Shown here piece by piece: positions 33,533 through 42,956 of a stretch of DNA of 64,000 nt (positions within the stretch are counted from its first letter, which is position 1; each line of letters starts with the position of its first letter). Position numbers and translations under genes: made by a program. A model generated the notes under the pieces. The model did no database searches and was not told the DNA's origin. It saw nothing but the letters and a program-made list of their open reading frames with translations. Source of the stretch: Lewinellaceae bacterium (GTDB taxonomy: Bacteria > Bacteroidota > Bacteroidia > Chitinophagales > Saprospiraceae). The stretch is from assembly GCA_020636095.1 (NCBI GenBank), contig JACJYN010000002.1, positions 1,054,001 to 1,118,000 on the forward strand, in the 5' to 3' direction.

Positions 33533-34147
33533 CTACCCCATTTCCGCCACTACTTCCTTCACCTCAGGGATCATCCGCTTCAGCATGCCTTCGATACCGG
33601 CTTTAAGGGTGACCGTTGAGGAGGGACAGCCGCTACAGGCGCCCTGCATGGTCAGTACGACCGTGCCCTGGTCCCAGGCTTTGAACTCGATATTGCCGCC
33701 GTCCATCTCCACGGCAGGCTTGACGTACGTTTCGATCAGGTCTTTGATCTTTTTGACGATCTCTGCTTCATCGCCCGTATATTCATAACTGGCGCCGCGC
33801 TCCGCTTCGATCTCGGCCATCGCATCAGCGAAACCCTCATCAACGATCTCGCCTCCCTCTTCGATGTATTTCTTGATGAATTCCTTCATTTTGAGCATAA
33901 TGTCCGCCCATTCGTAGTTCATCTCTTTGGTTACCGTAACGAAGTTGTTACAGATATAAACGCCTTTTACATAAGGCATCTCAAAGATAGCGGTGGCCAG
34001 GGGCGACCACTCCTGCGCCAATTCTTCTTCGCGGAAGTCAGCGGTGCCTTTGTACAGCATCCGGTTGGTGACAAACTTGAGCGACTCCGGGTTGGGGGTC
34101 TGCTCGGTATATAACATTACAGGGCTCTTCGTAACTGGATTACTCAT
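33533..34147 (-). CDS. Nfu-type iron-sulfur scaffold protein
   Basis: 204-aa Fe-S cluster carrier. The N-terminal Nfu_N domain (about residues 10-95: YTEQTPNPESLKFVTNRML) is followed by a NifU-like C-terminal domain with the cluster-binding CxxC in GACSGCPSSTVTLKAG. It matures or delivers clusters to target enzymes such as the PaaE-type or other Fe-S proteins (general role). It is a single gene converging with the LRR gene. Confidence 0.94.
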   Translation of the reverse strand: MSNPVTKSPVMLYTEQTPNPESLKFVTNRMLYKGTADFREEELAQEWSPLATAIFEMPYVKGVYICNNFVTVTKEMNYEWADIMLKMKEFIKKYIEEGGEIVDEGFADAMAEIEAERGASYEYTGDEAEIVKKIKDLIETYVKPAVEMDGGNIEFKAWDQGTVVLTMQGACSGCPSSTVTLKAGIEGMLKRMIPEVKEVVAEMG

Positions 34148-34379
34148 TATCTTTTTTACTTTTTACAGTCGTTGTAAACAATTAGTAGTGAACTGCGTCC
34201 TTATTTAGACCAAATCTATGAAAGTTAACAGATAAAAACAAAGGAGGTTTGACGTTCTTTTGGTTTTCTAAAAACTTCCCGGTTGGGGCCTTTGGCAACT
34301 CATCCCATTTTTTTTATCTTAATTTGGCCTGGGGTTGAGGTTGAAGTCAATTTTCAGAACACACTCTAACTACCTATCC

Positions 34380-35357
34380 ATGCTCAGTACAAAGGCCAGC
34401 ATCTTTATTTTGTCCATCATCTGTTCAAGTTATATATTCGTTTCCTGCAATGATACCAGCGGCGGAGCGCCGGGGGCTGCCACCGCGCGGGAAGGCTACT
34501 TCACCAGCGAGGATAACATCCGGCTCTATTACAAAATGACCGGACAGGGCGCCGATACCCTTGTAGTCATACACGGTGGCCCGGGTATGGACAGCGAGTA
34601 TATGGTGGCCGACTTTGAGCCCCTCGCCGACAAGTACAAGTTGTTGTTTTACGACCAGCGGGGAGGCGGCCGGTCTACGCTCCCTAAGGATACCTCTCAA
34701 CTGCACATGACGCAGCACATCACGGACCTGGAGGCCCTGCGAACGCACTTTGGTTTTGAAAAAATGACGCTGGTCGCTCATTCTTTCGGCCCGGCCCTGG
34801 CGGCCCGTTATGCCATCACACATCCCGGGCGGGTGGCCCGCATGGTATTCCTCGGCCCGATCCCCCCCATTCGGGAAAACTTCTGGGAGCGCTTCGGGGA
34901 CGCCGTCAACCGTCGGCTTACCCCCCAGGAACAAAAAGAACTGAGCGTACAGTACAACGCCATGATCGAAGGGCCCGATACCAAGGAAGCCTGTCGCAAA
35001 TTCTGGAATATCGCGCTGAAACCCCGCCTGGCCGCCGGCCGGAAGGTTTCCATTATCAAGGGCGACTGCTGCGCCGCTTCACCGGAGGCCATTCGATATG
35101 GCATGGACATCACCAACTCCGTCACGATCAACTCGATGGGCAATTGGGATTATCACGGGGACCTGCCATTGGTCACTGCGCCCACGCTTATCCTGCACGG
35201 CGAAGAGGAGGCTATTCCAATGGATATGGTGGAAGAATGGGTAAAGGCCATGCCTCATGCGCAGCTCATCAAAGTACCCAGGGCGGCGCATTTCACCTAT
35301 GTGGAGCGGCCGGATGTAACCTGGCCGGCTATAGAGGCGTTTTTGGAGAAGAAATGA
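34380..35357 (+). CDS. Alpha/beta hydrolase lipoprotein, proline iminopeptidase-like
   Basis: Secreted hydrolase of 325 aa. The start at 34380 gives a lipoprotein-like signal ending FVSC. Oxyanion motif HGGPGMDSEY, GGGRS and nucleophile elbow VAHSFGPALAARYA indicate the proline iminopeptidase subgroup of S33. The catalytic His lies in VPRAAHFTYVERP. The substrate cannot be told from sequence. Confidence 0.88.
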   Translation: MLSTKASIFILSIICSSYIFVSCNDTSGGAPGAATAREGYFTSEDNIRLYYKMTGQGADTLVVIHGGPGMDSEYMVADFEPLADKYKLLFYDQRGGGRSTLPKDTSQLHMTQHITDLEALRTHFGFEKMTLVAHSFGPALAARYAITHPGRVARMVFLGPIPPIRENFWERFGDAVNRRLTPQEQKELSVQYNAMIEGPDTKEACRKFWNIALKPRLAAGRKVSIIKGDCCAASPEAIRYGMDITNSVTINSMGNWDYHGDLPLVTAPTLILHGEEEAIPMDMVEEWVKAMPHAQLIKVPRAAHFTYVERPDVTWPAIEAFLEKK

Positions 35358-35414
35358 AGTGAAAAGCTATTTGAATTTGACCCTTCGATTTTGCACAGCC
35401 AAAAACCTGTTAAC

Positions 35415-35996
35415 ATGAATGCATATTGGCTTATCAACAACATCAGAGCCCTCCTTCCAATTCTTTTTTTGACCCTGCTCATCACCCCGGCTTCCTCCCA
35501 AACCCTCTACGGCGGCATCCATTTCGGCTTGTTCCCCGGCGGCGATGATTTCTATGCCGAGTTTCACACCGAATTCGGCAAACGCTGGAACGAACGCTTC
35601 GGGCTGGGCCTTGCCTATACCGGTTCCTTCGGCGGAGGGACAAGCGTAACCTACGGCATACAAGGCGCCGGACTGCAGGGCCGTATAGAGTTAGGCCGCT
35701 GGCTGGTATCCCTCGATGCCGGAGCGGTACTGGGCGCCAGCCATAGCACCGACTGGTTTTGCAACCGAACCTATGAACAGGAATTCGACCCCTACTTCCG
35801 GCCTGCCGTGGGCTTCCGGTTTGGCGTATTTACCCTGGGAATGAGTGGCTTCTTCACCACCCCGCTTCGATTTTCGGAATACGACGAGGCAGTCAATCTG
35901 GAAGACCCAGATATATGCTACGGGAAAGAATACCTGGAGCATTTTGAGCGGTTTACCTTTACGCTGGGGTTGAATTTCCCGGGCCCCAGGCGCTAA
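35415..35996 (+). CDS. Small outer-membrane beta-barrel protein
   Basis: 193-aa protein with a signal peptide (start 35415, MNAYWLINNIRALL to PASS) and a mature part of alternating beta strands (LYGGIHFGLFPGGDDF, FGLGLAYTGSFGGG, FTFTLGLNF at the C-terminus). No specific family is recognised. Its stop overlaps the convergent bestrophin gene by 4 bp. Confidence 0.72.
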   Translation: MNAYWLINNIRALLPILFLTLLITPASSQTLYGGIHFGLFPGGDDFYAEFHTEFGKRWNERFGLGLAYTGSFGGGTSVTYGIQGAGLQGRIELGRWLVSLDAGAVLGASHSTDWFCNRTYEQEFDPYFRPAVGFRFGVFTLGMSGFFTTPLRFSEYDEAVNLEDPDICYGKEYLEHFERFTFTLGLNFPGPRR

Positions 35997-36916
35997 AAAA
36001 ACTTCTCATACAACTCGTGCTTCACCGGCGCCCCCATCCGGCTTTCCAGTATTTCAAAAACATTGCCCTTGATAGTATGGGCGATGTCGCCGGTGGGCAG
36101 GTCGTTGCAGTCCAGGCCGAAGGGGTCTTCGATCTCTTCACCCAACAGTTCTACACCGAGCAGGGCGAAGAAGATGAACATGGAAATGGGGATGGCCGAC
36201 AGGTGGAACATATTCACCAGAGCGAAAGGCAGCAGCAGGGCGTAGGCCGTGATGAAAATCTTGAGATAGACCGCATACGAGAAGGGAATAGGCGTCTTCT
36301 TGATACGCTCGCAGGCGCCCAGGATGTCCAGCAGGCTCTGATGCTGGGCCTTGATGTTGATGTAATCGCCCTCGTTGATCTCTCCGTTGCGGTGGGCGGC
36401 CGCCAGGCGCTCGAAAAGCTGCAGGGCGATGTGGTTGGGAATGTGCCCCTTGGTTTCGTACTCCGCCCGCTCCTCCTCCTGCAGGTAGATCAGTTTTTCC
36501 AGTTTGGTTCCCTCCCGCAGGTGCTCCACCAGGGCCAGGCAGAAGTTGGAGATGTGCTTGGCGAAAAAGCGCCGCACTTCCTTATCTCCTTCCGGAAACA
36601 TGCTTTGCACATAGATCGCGAAATTGCGCGTATTGTTGACCAGGGCGCCCCATTGCTTGCGGGCTTCCCACCAGCGGTCGTAGGCCGAGTTGGTGCGAAA
36701 AACCAGAAAAATACTGAGGATCACACCCAGCAGGGAGAAGATGGACGTGTTCATCCTGATGTATTCCCCCAGGCCGAAGTAGACCGTCGTCAAACATACG
36801 ATGGCGGAATATACGCCGATCAGCAGCACTGAGCGCATAATGCGAACCATGGTCCAGCTCTTGGCCAGATGGCCCACGTCGCCAAACCAGTTGTCATTCG
36901 TTTTGTAGTAGATCAT
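35993..36916 (-). CDS. Bestrophin-family anion channel
   Basis: 307-aa inner-membrane channel protein of the bestrophin/UPF0187 group. Typical features are the N-terminal hydrophobic hairpin (SVLLIGVYSAIVCLTTVYF, IFSLLGVILSIFLVFRTNSA), the segment FRTNSAYDRWWEARKQWG and the later EEIEDPFGLDCNDLP. Bacterial homologues conduct ions; selectivity here is unknown. Confidence 0.92.
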   Translation of the reverse strand: MIYYKTNDNWFGDVGHLAKSWTMVRIMRSVLLIGVYSAIVCLTTVYFGLGEYIRMNTSIFSLLGVILSIFLVFRTNSAYDRWWEARKQWGALVNNTRNFAIYVQSMFPEGDKEVRRFFAKHISNFCLALVEHLREGTKLEKLIYLQEEERAEYETKGHIPNHIALQLFERLAAAHRNGEINEGDYINIKAQHQSLLDILGACERIKKTPIPFSYAVYLKIFITAYALLLPFALVNMFHLSAIPISMFIFFALLGVELLGEEIEDPFGLDCNDLPTGDIAHTIKGNVFEILESRMGAPVKHELYEKFF

Positions 36917-36998
36917 TGGGTGTTGTTTTTGTTGGAATCATTTTAAGAATGGTTGGGGGAAGAGAATTATTTTGAGGGTGGTATGAGTATACACTATT

Positions 36999-38057
36999 TC
37001 AATAAAACCCAAACCCACTTGGCGCCACCCCGGCCAGCACCGAATCCAGCAAATTCCCATCCATATCATATCGATAGATCATTTGGCGGCTCTTGTAATC
37101 ACCGGCATCTCCCAGCCAGATATTTCCTGTACCCGGCTCTACACCCAGGCCGTAGAGGCTGCGGCCATCGGCGGGGATCAAAGGTTCGGAAGGAAGCGCG
37201 GTGGAAGTAGTAGACAGGGTGTACAGATCGATTTTCGTATAGTACAGCTGCTGGCCCGCCTCGTCTATTGCCAGCCTGGGCGCAAAGCCAATGCTATTGT
37301 CCGCAAAGGGAAAGCTTTGCAGCACAGCCCTGGTTTGCGGGTCCACCTGATACAACCCGCCAGGGGCGCCCGTATCGAAATCGCCGGAGCAGAGCACCCA
37401 TATTTTCCCGGCGGCGTCCTGCACCAGAGCGGTAGGGCTCAGCCCCACTTCGATGCTATCCACCAGCACATGGTTTTCTGAATCGATCACAAACAGCTGC
37501 CGGTTAGGCGGCTGGCCGAAAGAACTCGGACTGGATACGAAAACCTGATTGCCCACCTTTATCATTTGTTCGGTCCAGCCCTGAGGCATGGGGACAGATA
37601 ACACAATAGCCCGGTTGGAAAGGCTTACGACGTGGATCACCCCTCCGAAGAGGTCAGAAACGTAAGCTGTCTCTGCATCAATGGGCAAAAAATAACGAGG
37701 CGAACCCGGCGCCCCGATGGCCCCTTCTGATTCAAAGGTATTCACATCCACGATCTCGATGCGCTGGGAATTGTTGAGCACCAGGTAGGCTTTATCGCCG
37801 ACGATTGTCATGCTCTGCAAGATGTCGCCCAGGGGGCGGCCGTTCACCCCGGCGAAGAGTTCCTGCTGTATGGACTTGTCGTCAAATTGATAATAACTCA
37901 CCGAGGCATTGCCATCATTGAAGCCGCCTTCATTGGTGATCAACACCCCCGCTCCGGCTTCAACCAGGTTATTGACGGGTGTTGGGGTTTCATCATCGGT
38001 CTTGCAATTGCTTAACCAGAGGGTGGCGATCAGAGCCAGAAGAAGAGAAATTCGCAT
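36999..38057 (-). CDS. DUF5074 beta-propeller lipoprotein, BtuG-like cobalamin binder
   Basis: 352-aa surface lipoprotein. The signal ends in a lipobox (LWLSNC), and the body is a YncE-like propeller of repeated beta blades (YLVLNNSQRIEIVDVNTF, AYVSDLFGGVIHVVSLSN, IWVLCSGDFDTGAPGGLY). In Bacteroides, a propeller lipoprotein of this kind (BtuG) binds vitamin B12 tightly and sits with BtuB. Here it follows the BtuB-type receptor behind the cobalamin riboswitch, so the same role is likely (inference from context). Confidence 0.82.
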   Translation of the reverse strand: MRISLLLALIATLWLSNCKTDDETPTPVNNLVEAGAGVLITNEGGFNDGNASVSYYQFDDKSIQQELFAGVNGRPLGDILQSMTIVGDKAYLVLNNSQRIEIVDVNTFESEGAIGAPGSPRYFLPIDAETAYVSDLFGGVIHVVSLSNRAIVLSVPMPQGWTEQMIKVGNQVFVSSPSSFGQPPNRQLFVIDSENHVLVDSIEVGLSPTALVQDAAGKIWVLCSGDFDTGAPGGLYQVDPQTRAVLQSFPFADNSIGFAPRLAIDEAGQQLYYTKIDLYTLSTTSTALPSEPLIPADGRSLYGLGVEPGTGNIWLGDAGDYKSRQMIYRYDMDGNLLDSVLAGVAPSGFGFY

Positions 38058-38092
38058 GTTGGTTGTTTATTTTTTAGATAATTCAATATTCA

Positions 38093-38248
38093 CTAGACTT
38101 TGGACGGTCCAACGGTGAAGGCGGACACGAGCGAAGCGACTGACGGAGTAAATCGGAAATCGGAAGGCGGAAAATTAGCGTCAAACGCCTATTTATTGCC
38201 GTATTCCGACTTCCGACTTCGCACTTCCGACTTACGTCCAAAGTCCAG
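38093..38248. repeat. CTGGACTTTG palindromic element, copy 2
   Basis: The 156-bp element is bounded by CTAGACTTTG and CAAAGTCCAG and holds TTCCGAC heptamers and the complement of TTTACTCCGTCA. It is the inverted partner of the copy at 14689-14811. Its right part encodes the last ~15 codons and the stop of the BtuB-type gene. Confidence 0.8.
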
Positions 38249-40141
38249 AATATTCACCCCTACCCGGTAGAACCTGCCCGGCAGCGGACGGTTGGCGACG
38301 AGTTCGTATTTTTCGCCCCACAGGTTCTCCAGTTTGACATACAGCCGTCCCGAGAAAGGCTCCCGGCGCCAGTTCCGGGATACGTGCAGAGCGCCAACTG
38401 TAAAACCCGGCAACCAGTCCGAATTGTCGGATTGCGTATAGGTGCGCCCCGCCCACTCCTGCTGGTAGGCCACATACCAACCGCCCGATTGCCAGGCCAG
38501 GCTGGCGCCGCCCTGCTGCAACGGAACGTAGATCAATTGCTTGCCGACGGAGGGATCGGACGTACGGCGGGAGCTTTCATTGGTGGAACGGGTGTAATTA
38601 TAATTGGCCTCCAGCCGAAGGCTACCCTTGCCCAATGGCCGATCCAGCCGTAGCCGGGCGCTCCCTCCCCGGCTCCAAACCCGGCGGACGTTCTCTGGCC
38701 GGAACAAGCCGTTCTCCGGCAGCCAGATGATCCAGTCCTGTATATTATAGTTGAAGCCGGAAAGCTGAAAAAGGCCTCGCCATTGCCTCCATGCTCCTTC
38801 GGTTTTCAGGTAGAGCGATTGGTTCCAGCCCTTTTCCGGCCGGAGGTTGGGGTTGCCGGCATTGGGCCAGTACAGGTCGTTGAAGGTCGGCAGGCGATAG
38901 TTGCGGGAGGTGGAAAAGCCCGTCTCCAGGCCACCCTTGTGCTGCCAGCGCAGGCTCAGGGCAGGGGTAAAAGGAATCGCCTGGCCATCCACCCATTCCT
39001 GCCGGCCGTTGAGCACAGCCAGCCACTGCCGGCTAGAGCTCTCCCAGCGCAGGGCGGTAAAGGCGGCGAACCTGCCCTGCCGGGGGAAACCCGGATACAC
39101 ATCGGAAAGGGCTTCCAGATAGTTGAACTGCAGGCCGCCCTTGACGTCCAGTCCGGAAGAAAGGTTCCGGGCGCCTTCGGCTTCCGCCAGCAGGGAGCGC
39201 GTCCGGCTGTCTGAGAAAGTCTGGGTCAATGGGTCATCGTAGCGCAGGCGGTTCTGGAAGGCCGCCAGGCGGGTGATCCAGCTGCTGCGCTGGCCTATCC
39301 ATTGCCAGTCGAGCGCGGCCCGCAAGGCCTCGTCTTCCTGGCGGGCCCGGCTGGCCGGCTGCACGCGGCTGGGAGGAATATCCCGCCCGGCGCGGTGCGC
39401 CCAGAAGTGAATGCCCAACTGTTGGTTTTTGGAAAGCTGGATAGTATTCTCCTGCATGAGGCCCATCTGCCGGGTGGCGGCGTGGGGAAGTCGATTTTCT
39501 GTTCCGTATAGGTCCTCGTAAGGATAGTCGTTATCAGCAGTTTGCCGGAATAATTTAGTGGAAGTGCTGAATTGATCGTTTCCATAGGCCAGCCTCAGCC
39601 CCTGCCCCAGGTAGCCGAAGCTCCCCCCTTCGCCCTGGTAGCTCAGGCTCATCCCGTTTGGCTGCTCCCGGCTGCTACCCAGGTGGACGGCGCCACCCAG
39701 CGCGCCGCTGCCCCAAAGTGAACTGCCCCCTCCCAGAGACAGGCGAACGTCCTCAAAAAAGAAGAGGGGAAGAATGCTTAAATCCGTCAGCCCCAACATA
39801 GGGTCTTGCAGGGGTAGCCCGTTCCACAATACGGCCGTATGCCCGGCAGAAGTACCGCGAATAGCTGCGGTAGCAATATTGCCGGCGCCATAATCGCGGA
39901 TATAAACGCCCCCCTGCCGGCGCAATGCATCGGACAGGTTCTGCGTCTTCAGCAACGAGAGCTGCACGCTGTCAATGGCGCCCTGCTCCTGCCCGGGCTG
40001 CCAGCCCCACAGGCGCGAAGCGGTGACCGTCACCTCGGGAATGTCGATGGTGTCGGCCTGTGAAATAGCACGGCCGGGCAGCGCCAGGAACACTGTCCAT
40101 AAAAAAACATATCGGAGAAAACAACGCTGAAAAAAAGCCAT
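38189..40141 (-). CDS. btuB: BtuB-type TonB-dependent cobalamin receptor
   Basis: Outer-membrane transporter, 650 aa from the start at 40141 (MAFFQRCFLRYVFLWTVFLALPG signal split before QADTIDIPEVTV). The plug domain is clear (PEVTVTASR, GGVYIRDYGAGNIATAAIRG, GSGALGGAVHLGS) and the barrel ends with an aromatic strand (YRVGVNILDF). About 15 extra residues (RKSEVRSRKSEYGNK) follow the terminal Phe and come from the repeat at 38093-38248. The cobalamin riboswitch upstream makes B12 the expected substrate. BtuG-like lipoprotein downstream. Confidence 0.93.
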   Translation of the reverse strand: MAFFQRCFLRYVFLWTVFLALPGRAISQADTIDIPEVTVTASRLWGWQPGQEQGAIDSVQLSLLKTQNLSDALRRQGGVYIRDYGAGNIATAAIRGTSAGHTAVLWNGLPLQDPMLGLTDLSILPLFFFEDVRLSLGGGSSLWGSGALGGAVHLGSSREQPNGMSLSYQGEGGSFGYLGQGLRLAYGNDQFSTSTKLFRQTADNDYPYEDLYGTENRLPHAATRQMGLMQENTIQLSKNQQLGIHFWAHRAGRDIPPSRVQPASRARQEDEALRAALDWQWIGQRSSWITRLAAFQNRLRYDDPLTQTFSDSRTRSLLAEAEGARNLSSGLDVKGGLQFNYLEALSDVYPGFPRQGRFAAFTALRWESSSRQWLAVLNGRQEWVDGQAIPFTPALSLRWQHKGGLETGFSTSRNYRLPTFNDLYWPNAGNPNLRPEKGWNQSLYLKTEGAWRQWRGLFQLSGFNYNIQDWIIWLPENGLFRPENVRRVWSRGGSARLRLDRPLGKGSLRLEANYNYTRSTNESSRRTSDPSVGKQLIYVPLQQGGASLAWQSGGWYVAYQQEWAGRTYTQSDNSDWLPGFTVGALHVSRNWRREPFSGRLYVKLENLWGEKYELVANRPLPGRFYRVGVNILDFGRKSEVRSRKSEYGNK

Positions 40142-40470
40142 GCAACAGGTCTTGAATTTCACGGGCAGGGAAGGTGGGAGCAGAGGCTGGAACAGGTTAT
40201 CAGTACCTAAAAACACATTTTTTAACCGGCTCCAAAGAAAACGGCAAACCGGCAACAGGAAAGCCCAGCTATATCATAGCGGCGTGGCACATTTAGCATA
40301 ACAATATAGCCATTTCACCCTGAGCTTGTCGAAGGGACAGCACATCAACCATCGCCTCAGGAGTAGCGCGATTAACGTTCCCCAACCGAAGCAGTAGAGA
40401 TTGTAAATACAATGTGTCCAACTACTATCCACCATGCCTTTAGCCCGAAGACAATAATGAAACATCCGCC
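40142..40470. other. Leader between the riboswitch and btuB
   Basis: A 330-bp transcribed leader with no gene. It holds a REP-like imperfect palindrome, CCCTGAGCTTGTCGAAGGG, at 40318-40336, a sequence I recall as common in many bacterial genomes. No clear terminator or start-codon sequestering helix was worked out. Confidence 0.45.
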
Positions 40471-40700
40471 CTGGCAGGTCTTCTGACTCACTCCACTATG
40501 CTGCCGCCTTCCCATTATAAACAGTGGCTTTTGGCAGCCCAGCCGAAACGCTTGTATCTGACAACCGAAAGCAAGACATCGGCCCGCCCTCAACAAACAT
40601 TCCCCGGAGCTCACAGCTGCGGGTACAGTCCCTGGATCAGTAGTTACTTACACAGGAGTTCCCTATCTATATGCCGTATGGCAACCAGAGCAGGAGCGAA
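40471..40700 (-). ncRNA. Cobalamin riboswitch
   Basis: On the minus strand the conserved blocks appear in order: TAGGGAACTCCTGTGTAA, then GGGACTGTACCCGCAGCTG, then GCCACTG and GGGAAGGC, and finally the B12 box AGTCAGAAGACCTGCC at 40473-40488. This is the adenosylcobalamin-sensing aptamer class. It precedes the BtuB-type receptor and BtuG-like lipoprotein, and in this class binding normally represses uptake genes. Confidence 0.93.
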
Positions 40701-40831
40701 GGTACGAAAAAACGTTGCATACCTGACAAAAGTATCCTGTGCTAAGTGACAATGCTCACCGGAAAAGTGACGCACTGCTCACTATCTTGTCTTTCCGCTT
40801 TGTGGTATAATAAAAAATCAAAATACAGATC

Positions 40832-42781
40832 ATGAAAAAAACGATACTGCTGCCTTTGTTTTTACTGGGCTTATTCTTCACCTCTTTCTCTCAGACGGAG
40901 GACTTTGTCTGCAAAGATTTCTCCAATCTCGTCGGCCAGGAACAGCGCGCCCGGGAGGCGCTGCTGAACTTCCGCTCCTCTCCTTTTACCGACAATTACG
41001 ACATCCGCTACCAGCGTATGGAATGGGAGGTAGACCCCAGTTCGTATTATATTAAAGGAGCGATTACCACCTACTTTGCGCCTACCGAAGCGGGCTTTGA
41101 AGAGCTGAACTTTGATCTTTCGGACGCCCTTCAGGTAACCGCCGTAACTTATCACGGCGCTACCCTGCCCGGCCAGATTCAGGCAGGCAACCGGCTGGCT
41201 ATCCCCTTACCCCAGGCCATTGCCATGGGGCAACTGGATTCTGTAACGGTCGTATACGAAGGCGTTCCGCCCCCATCCGGTTTTGGGTCCTTCATCCAAT
41301 CCAGCCATAATGGAGAGCCCATCATCTGGACCCTTTCCGAACCCTACGGAGCGTTGGACTGGTGGCCCTGCAAGCAGGACCTCAACGACAAGATCGACCA
41401 CGTTGACATCTACGTTCGCACGCCCGCCCAATACCGGGTGGCCAGCAACGGAGTATTGGTCAATGAGTATGAAGACGGAGCAGATAAGGTGTACCACTGG
41501 CAACACAACTACCCCATCCCCGCCTATCTGGTGGCCATTGCCGTGACCAACTACGCCCACTATTCCGACTTTGTCCCGGTCGACGGAGGGGAGCCGATCG
41601 AAGTGCTCAACTACGTTTTTCCGGAAAACCTGTCTTCCTGGCAAAATGCCACCGGCGCCACGGTGGAAGTGATGCAACTGTACAATGAACTCTTCGGCTT
41701 GTACCCCTTTGCCAATGAAAAATATGGCCATGCCCAATTCGGCTGGGGCGGCGGCATGGAGCACCAGACCATGAGCTTCATGGGCGGCTATTCGCACCTG
41801 CTGCAGGCCCACGAGCTGGCCCACCAGTGGTTTGGCGACAAAGTCACCTGCGCCAGCTGGGCCGATATATGGCTCAACGAGGGCTTCGCTACCTATCTGG
41901 AAGGGATGACCTACGAAAATGGCCTAGGCACGAATACTTTCCCGGCATGGCTGCAGGGCAAGATCAACCAGGTGACCAACCAGCCGGGCGGCTCGGTTTA
42001 TGTAACCGATACGACCTCGGTAAACCGCATTTTCGACGGCCGCCTCTCCTACTCCAAGGGCGCCATGCTGCTGCACATGCTGCGCTGGAAGCTGGGCGAT
42101 GAAGACTTCTTCCAGGGCCTGCGCAACTACCTAAACGACCCGGCTCTCGCCTTTGGCTATGCCCGCACCGCCGACCTGCAACGCCACCTGGAAGAACAAA
42201 GCGGCCTAAGCCTGACGGAGTTCTTCGACGACTGGTTCTACGGAGAAGGCTACCCCTCCTATCGCTTCAACTGGTGGCAGGAAGGCAGCACCGTCTACGC
42301 CACGCTCGACCAGGCCACTTCCCACGCCTCGGTTGATTTCTTCGAGATGCCGGTGCCCATCCATTTCAGAGGAGCCGGCGGCCAGGAAACCACCATCGTT
42401 TTCGACCATACGGTAAATGACCAGTTCTTTGAATTCGAAGTGCCCTTTGAGGTGGATTTGGTCAGAATAGACCCCGATTACTGGCTGCTGTCCCGCAACA
42501 ACTTTGTCACCAACAACGAAATCACGAGCGTCCACAACCCCTTATTCGAACAGGTGAAGTTGTTCCCCAACCCAGTGCGCACCCAACTCACCCTACAGCT
42601 CCCGGCGGCGCTGCTACCCGCTCAGGGGCTGATCTTCAATACCGGCGGGCAGTTGGTGCAACAATTCACTGCGCGCAACGAGCGGCAGCAGGCTGACGTC
42701 CGCAGCCTGGCCGCCGGGCAATATTACCTGCAACTGCAAACCAAGGAAGGAGGGATGACGATGTCGTTTTTGAAAGAGTGA
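40832..42781 (+). CDS. M1-family metallopeptidase with T9SS domain
   Basis: 649-aa secreted aminopeptidase-like enzyme. It has a signal peptide (MKKTILLPLFLLGLFFTSFS), an N-terminal saddle domain, a GGMEHQTMSFMGG motif (GxMEN variant with His) and zinc site HELAHQWFGDKVT with the third ligand in WLNEGFATYLE (around residues 327-350). A T9SS C-terminus follows (LFPNPVRTQLTLQLP). It is followed by a HEPN remnant and palindromic elements. Confidence 0.94.
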   Translation: MKKTILLPLFLLGLFFTSFSQTEDFVCKDFSNLVGQEQRAREALLNFRSSPFTDNYDIRYQRMEWEVDPSSYYIKGAITTYFAPTEAGFEELNFDLSDALQVTAVTYHGATLPGQIQAGNRLAIPLPQAIAMGQLDSVTVVYEGVPPPSGFGSFIQSSHNGEPIIWTLSEPYGALDWWPCKQDLNDKIDHVDIYVRTPAQYRVASNGVLVNEYEDGADKVYHWQHNYPIPAYLVAIAVTNYAHYSDFVPVDGGEPIEVLNYVFPENLSSWQNATGATVEVMQLYNELFGLYPFANEKYGHAQFGWGGGMEHQTMSFMGGYSHLLQAHELAHQWFGDKVTCASWADIWLNEGFATYLEGMTYENGLGTNTFPAWLQGKINQVTNQPGGSVYVTDTTSVNRIFDGRLSYSKGAMLLHMLRWKLGDEDFFQGLRNYLNDPALAFGYARTADLQRHLEEQSGLSLTEFFDDWFYGEGYPSYRFNWWQEGSTVYATLDQATSHASVDFFEMPVPIHFRGAGGQETTIVFDHTVNDQFFEFEVPFEVDLVRIDPDYWLLSRNNFVTNNEITSVHNPLFEQVKLFPNPVRTQLTLQLPAALLPAQGLIFNTGGQLVQQFTARNERQQADVRSLAAGQYYLQLQTKEGGMTMSFLKE

Positions 42782-42782
42782 G

Positions 42783-42892
42783 CCACAGGTAGAATTGATA
42801 CTCCTGGCTGAATACCTTGTCAAGGAGGAAAGGTGGAATGCAGCCGCCAATAGAATGTATTATGCCTGTTTCTATGTAGTATCGGCCTGTTT
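42783..42892 (+). pseudogene. Truncated HEPN-domain remnant
   Basis: A frame just after the M1 stop reads VELILLAEYLVKEERW and then NAAANRMYYACFYVVSACL, the core of a HEPN domain (pattern NRxYYAxF). It is cut at 42893 by a short palindromic element, followed by a full one, and no downstream HEPN part is visible. It has no clear start codon. HEPN proteins are often toxin or antiphage components; here only a fragment remains. Confidence 0.65.
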
Positions 42893-42955
42893 AGCGTGTG
42901 TTCAAATTTCATACTTCGGGCTAAAATCGCCAAAAACGAAATTTGAACACACGCT
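42893..42955. repeat. Short palindromic element, TTCAAATTTC type
   Basis: The 63-bp element has perfect 18-bp ends (AGCGTGTGTTCAAATTTC and complement). The interior (ATACTTCGGGCTAAAATCGCC) corresponds to one end of the element at 49572-49758, so it looks like a deletion derivative. It interrupts the HEPN frame. Confidence 0.75.
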
Positions 42956-42956
42956 T

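Noticed and set aside
36017..36832. 271-codon plus-strand frame opposite the bestrophin gene
   Set aside because: Antisense shadow of a clearly recognised protein; no domain of its own.
40318..40336. REP-like CCCTGAGCTTGTCGAAGGG as a novel element
   Set aside because: I recall this imperfect palindrome as widespread in bacterial genomes, and only one copy was noticed here.
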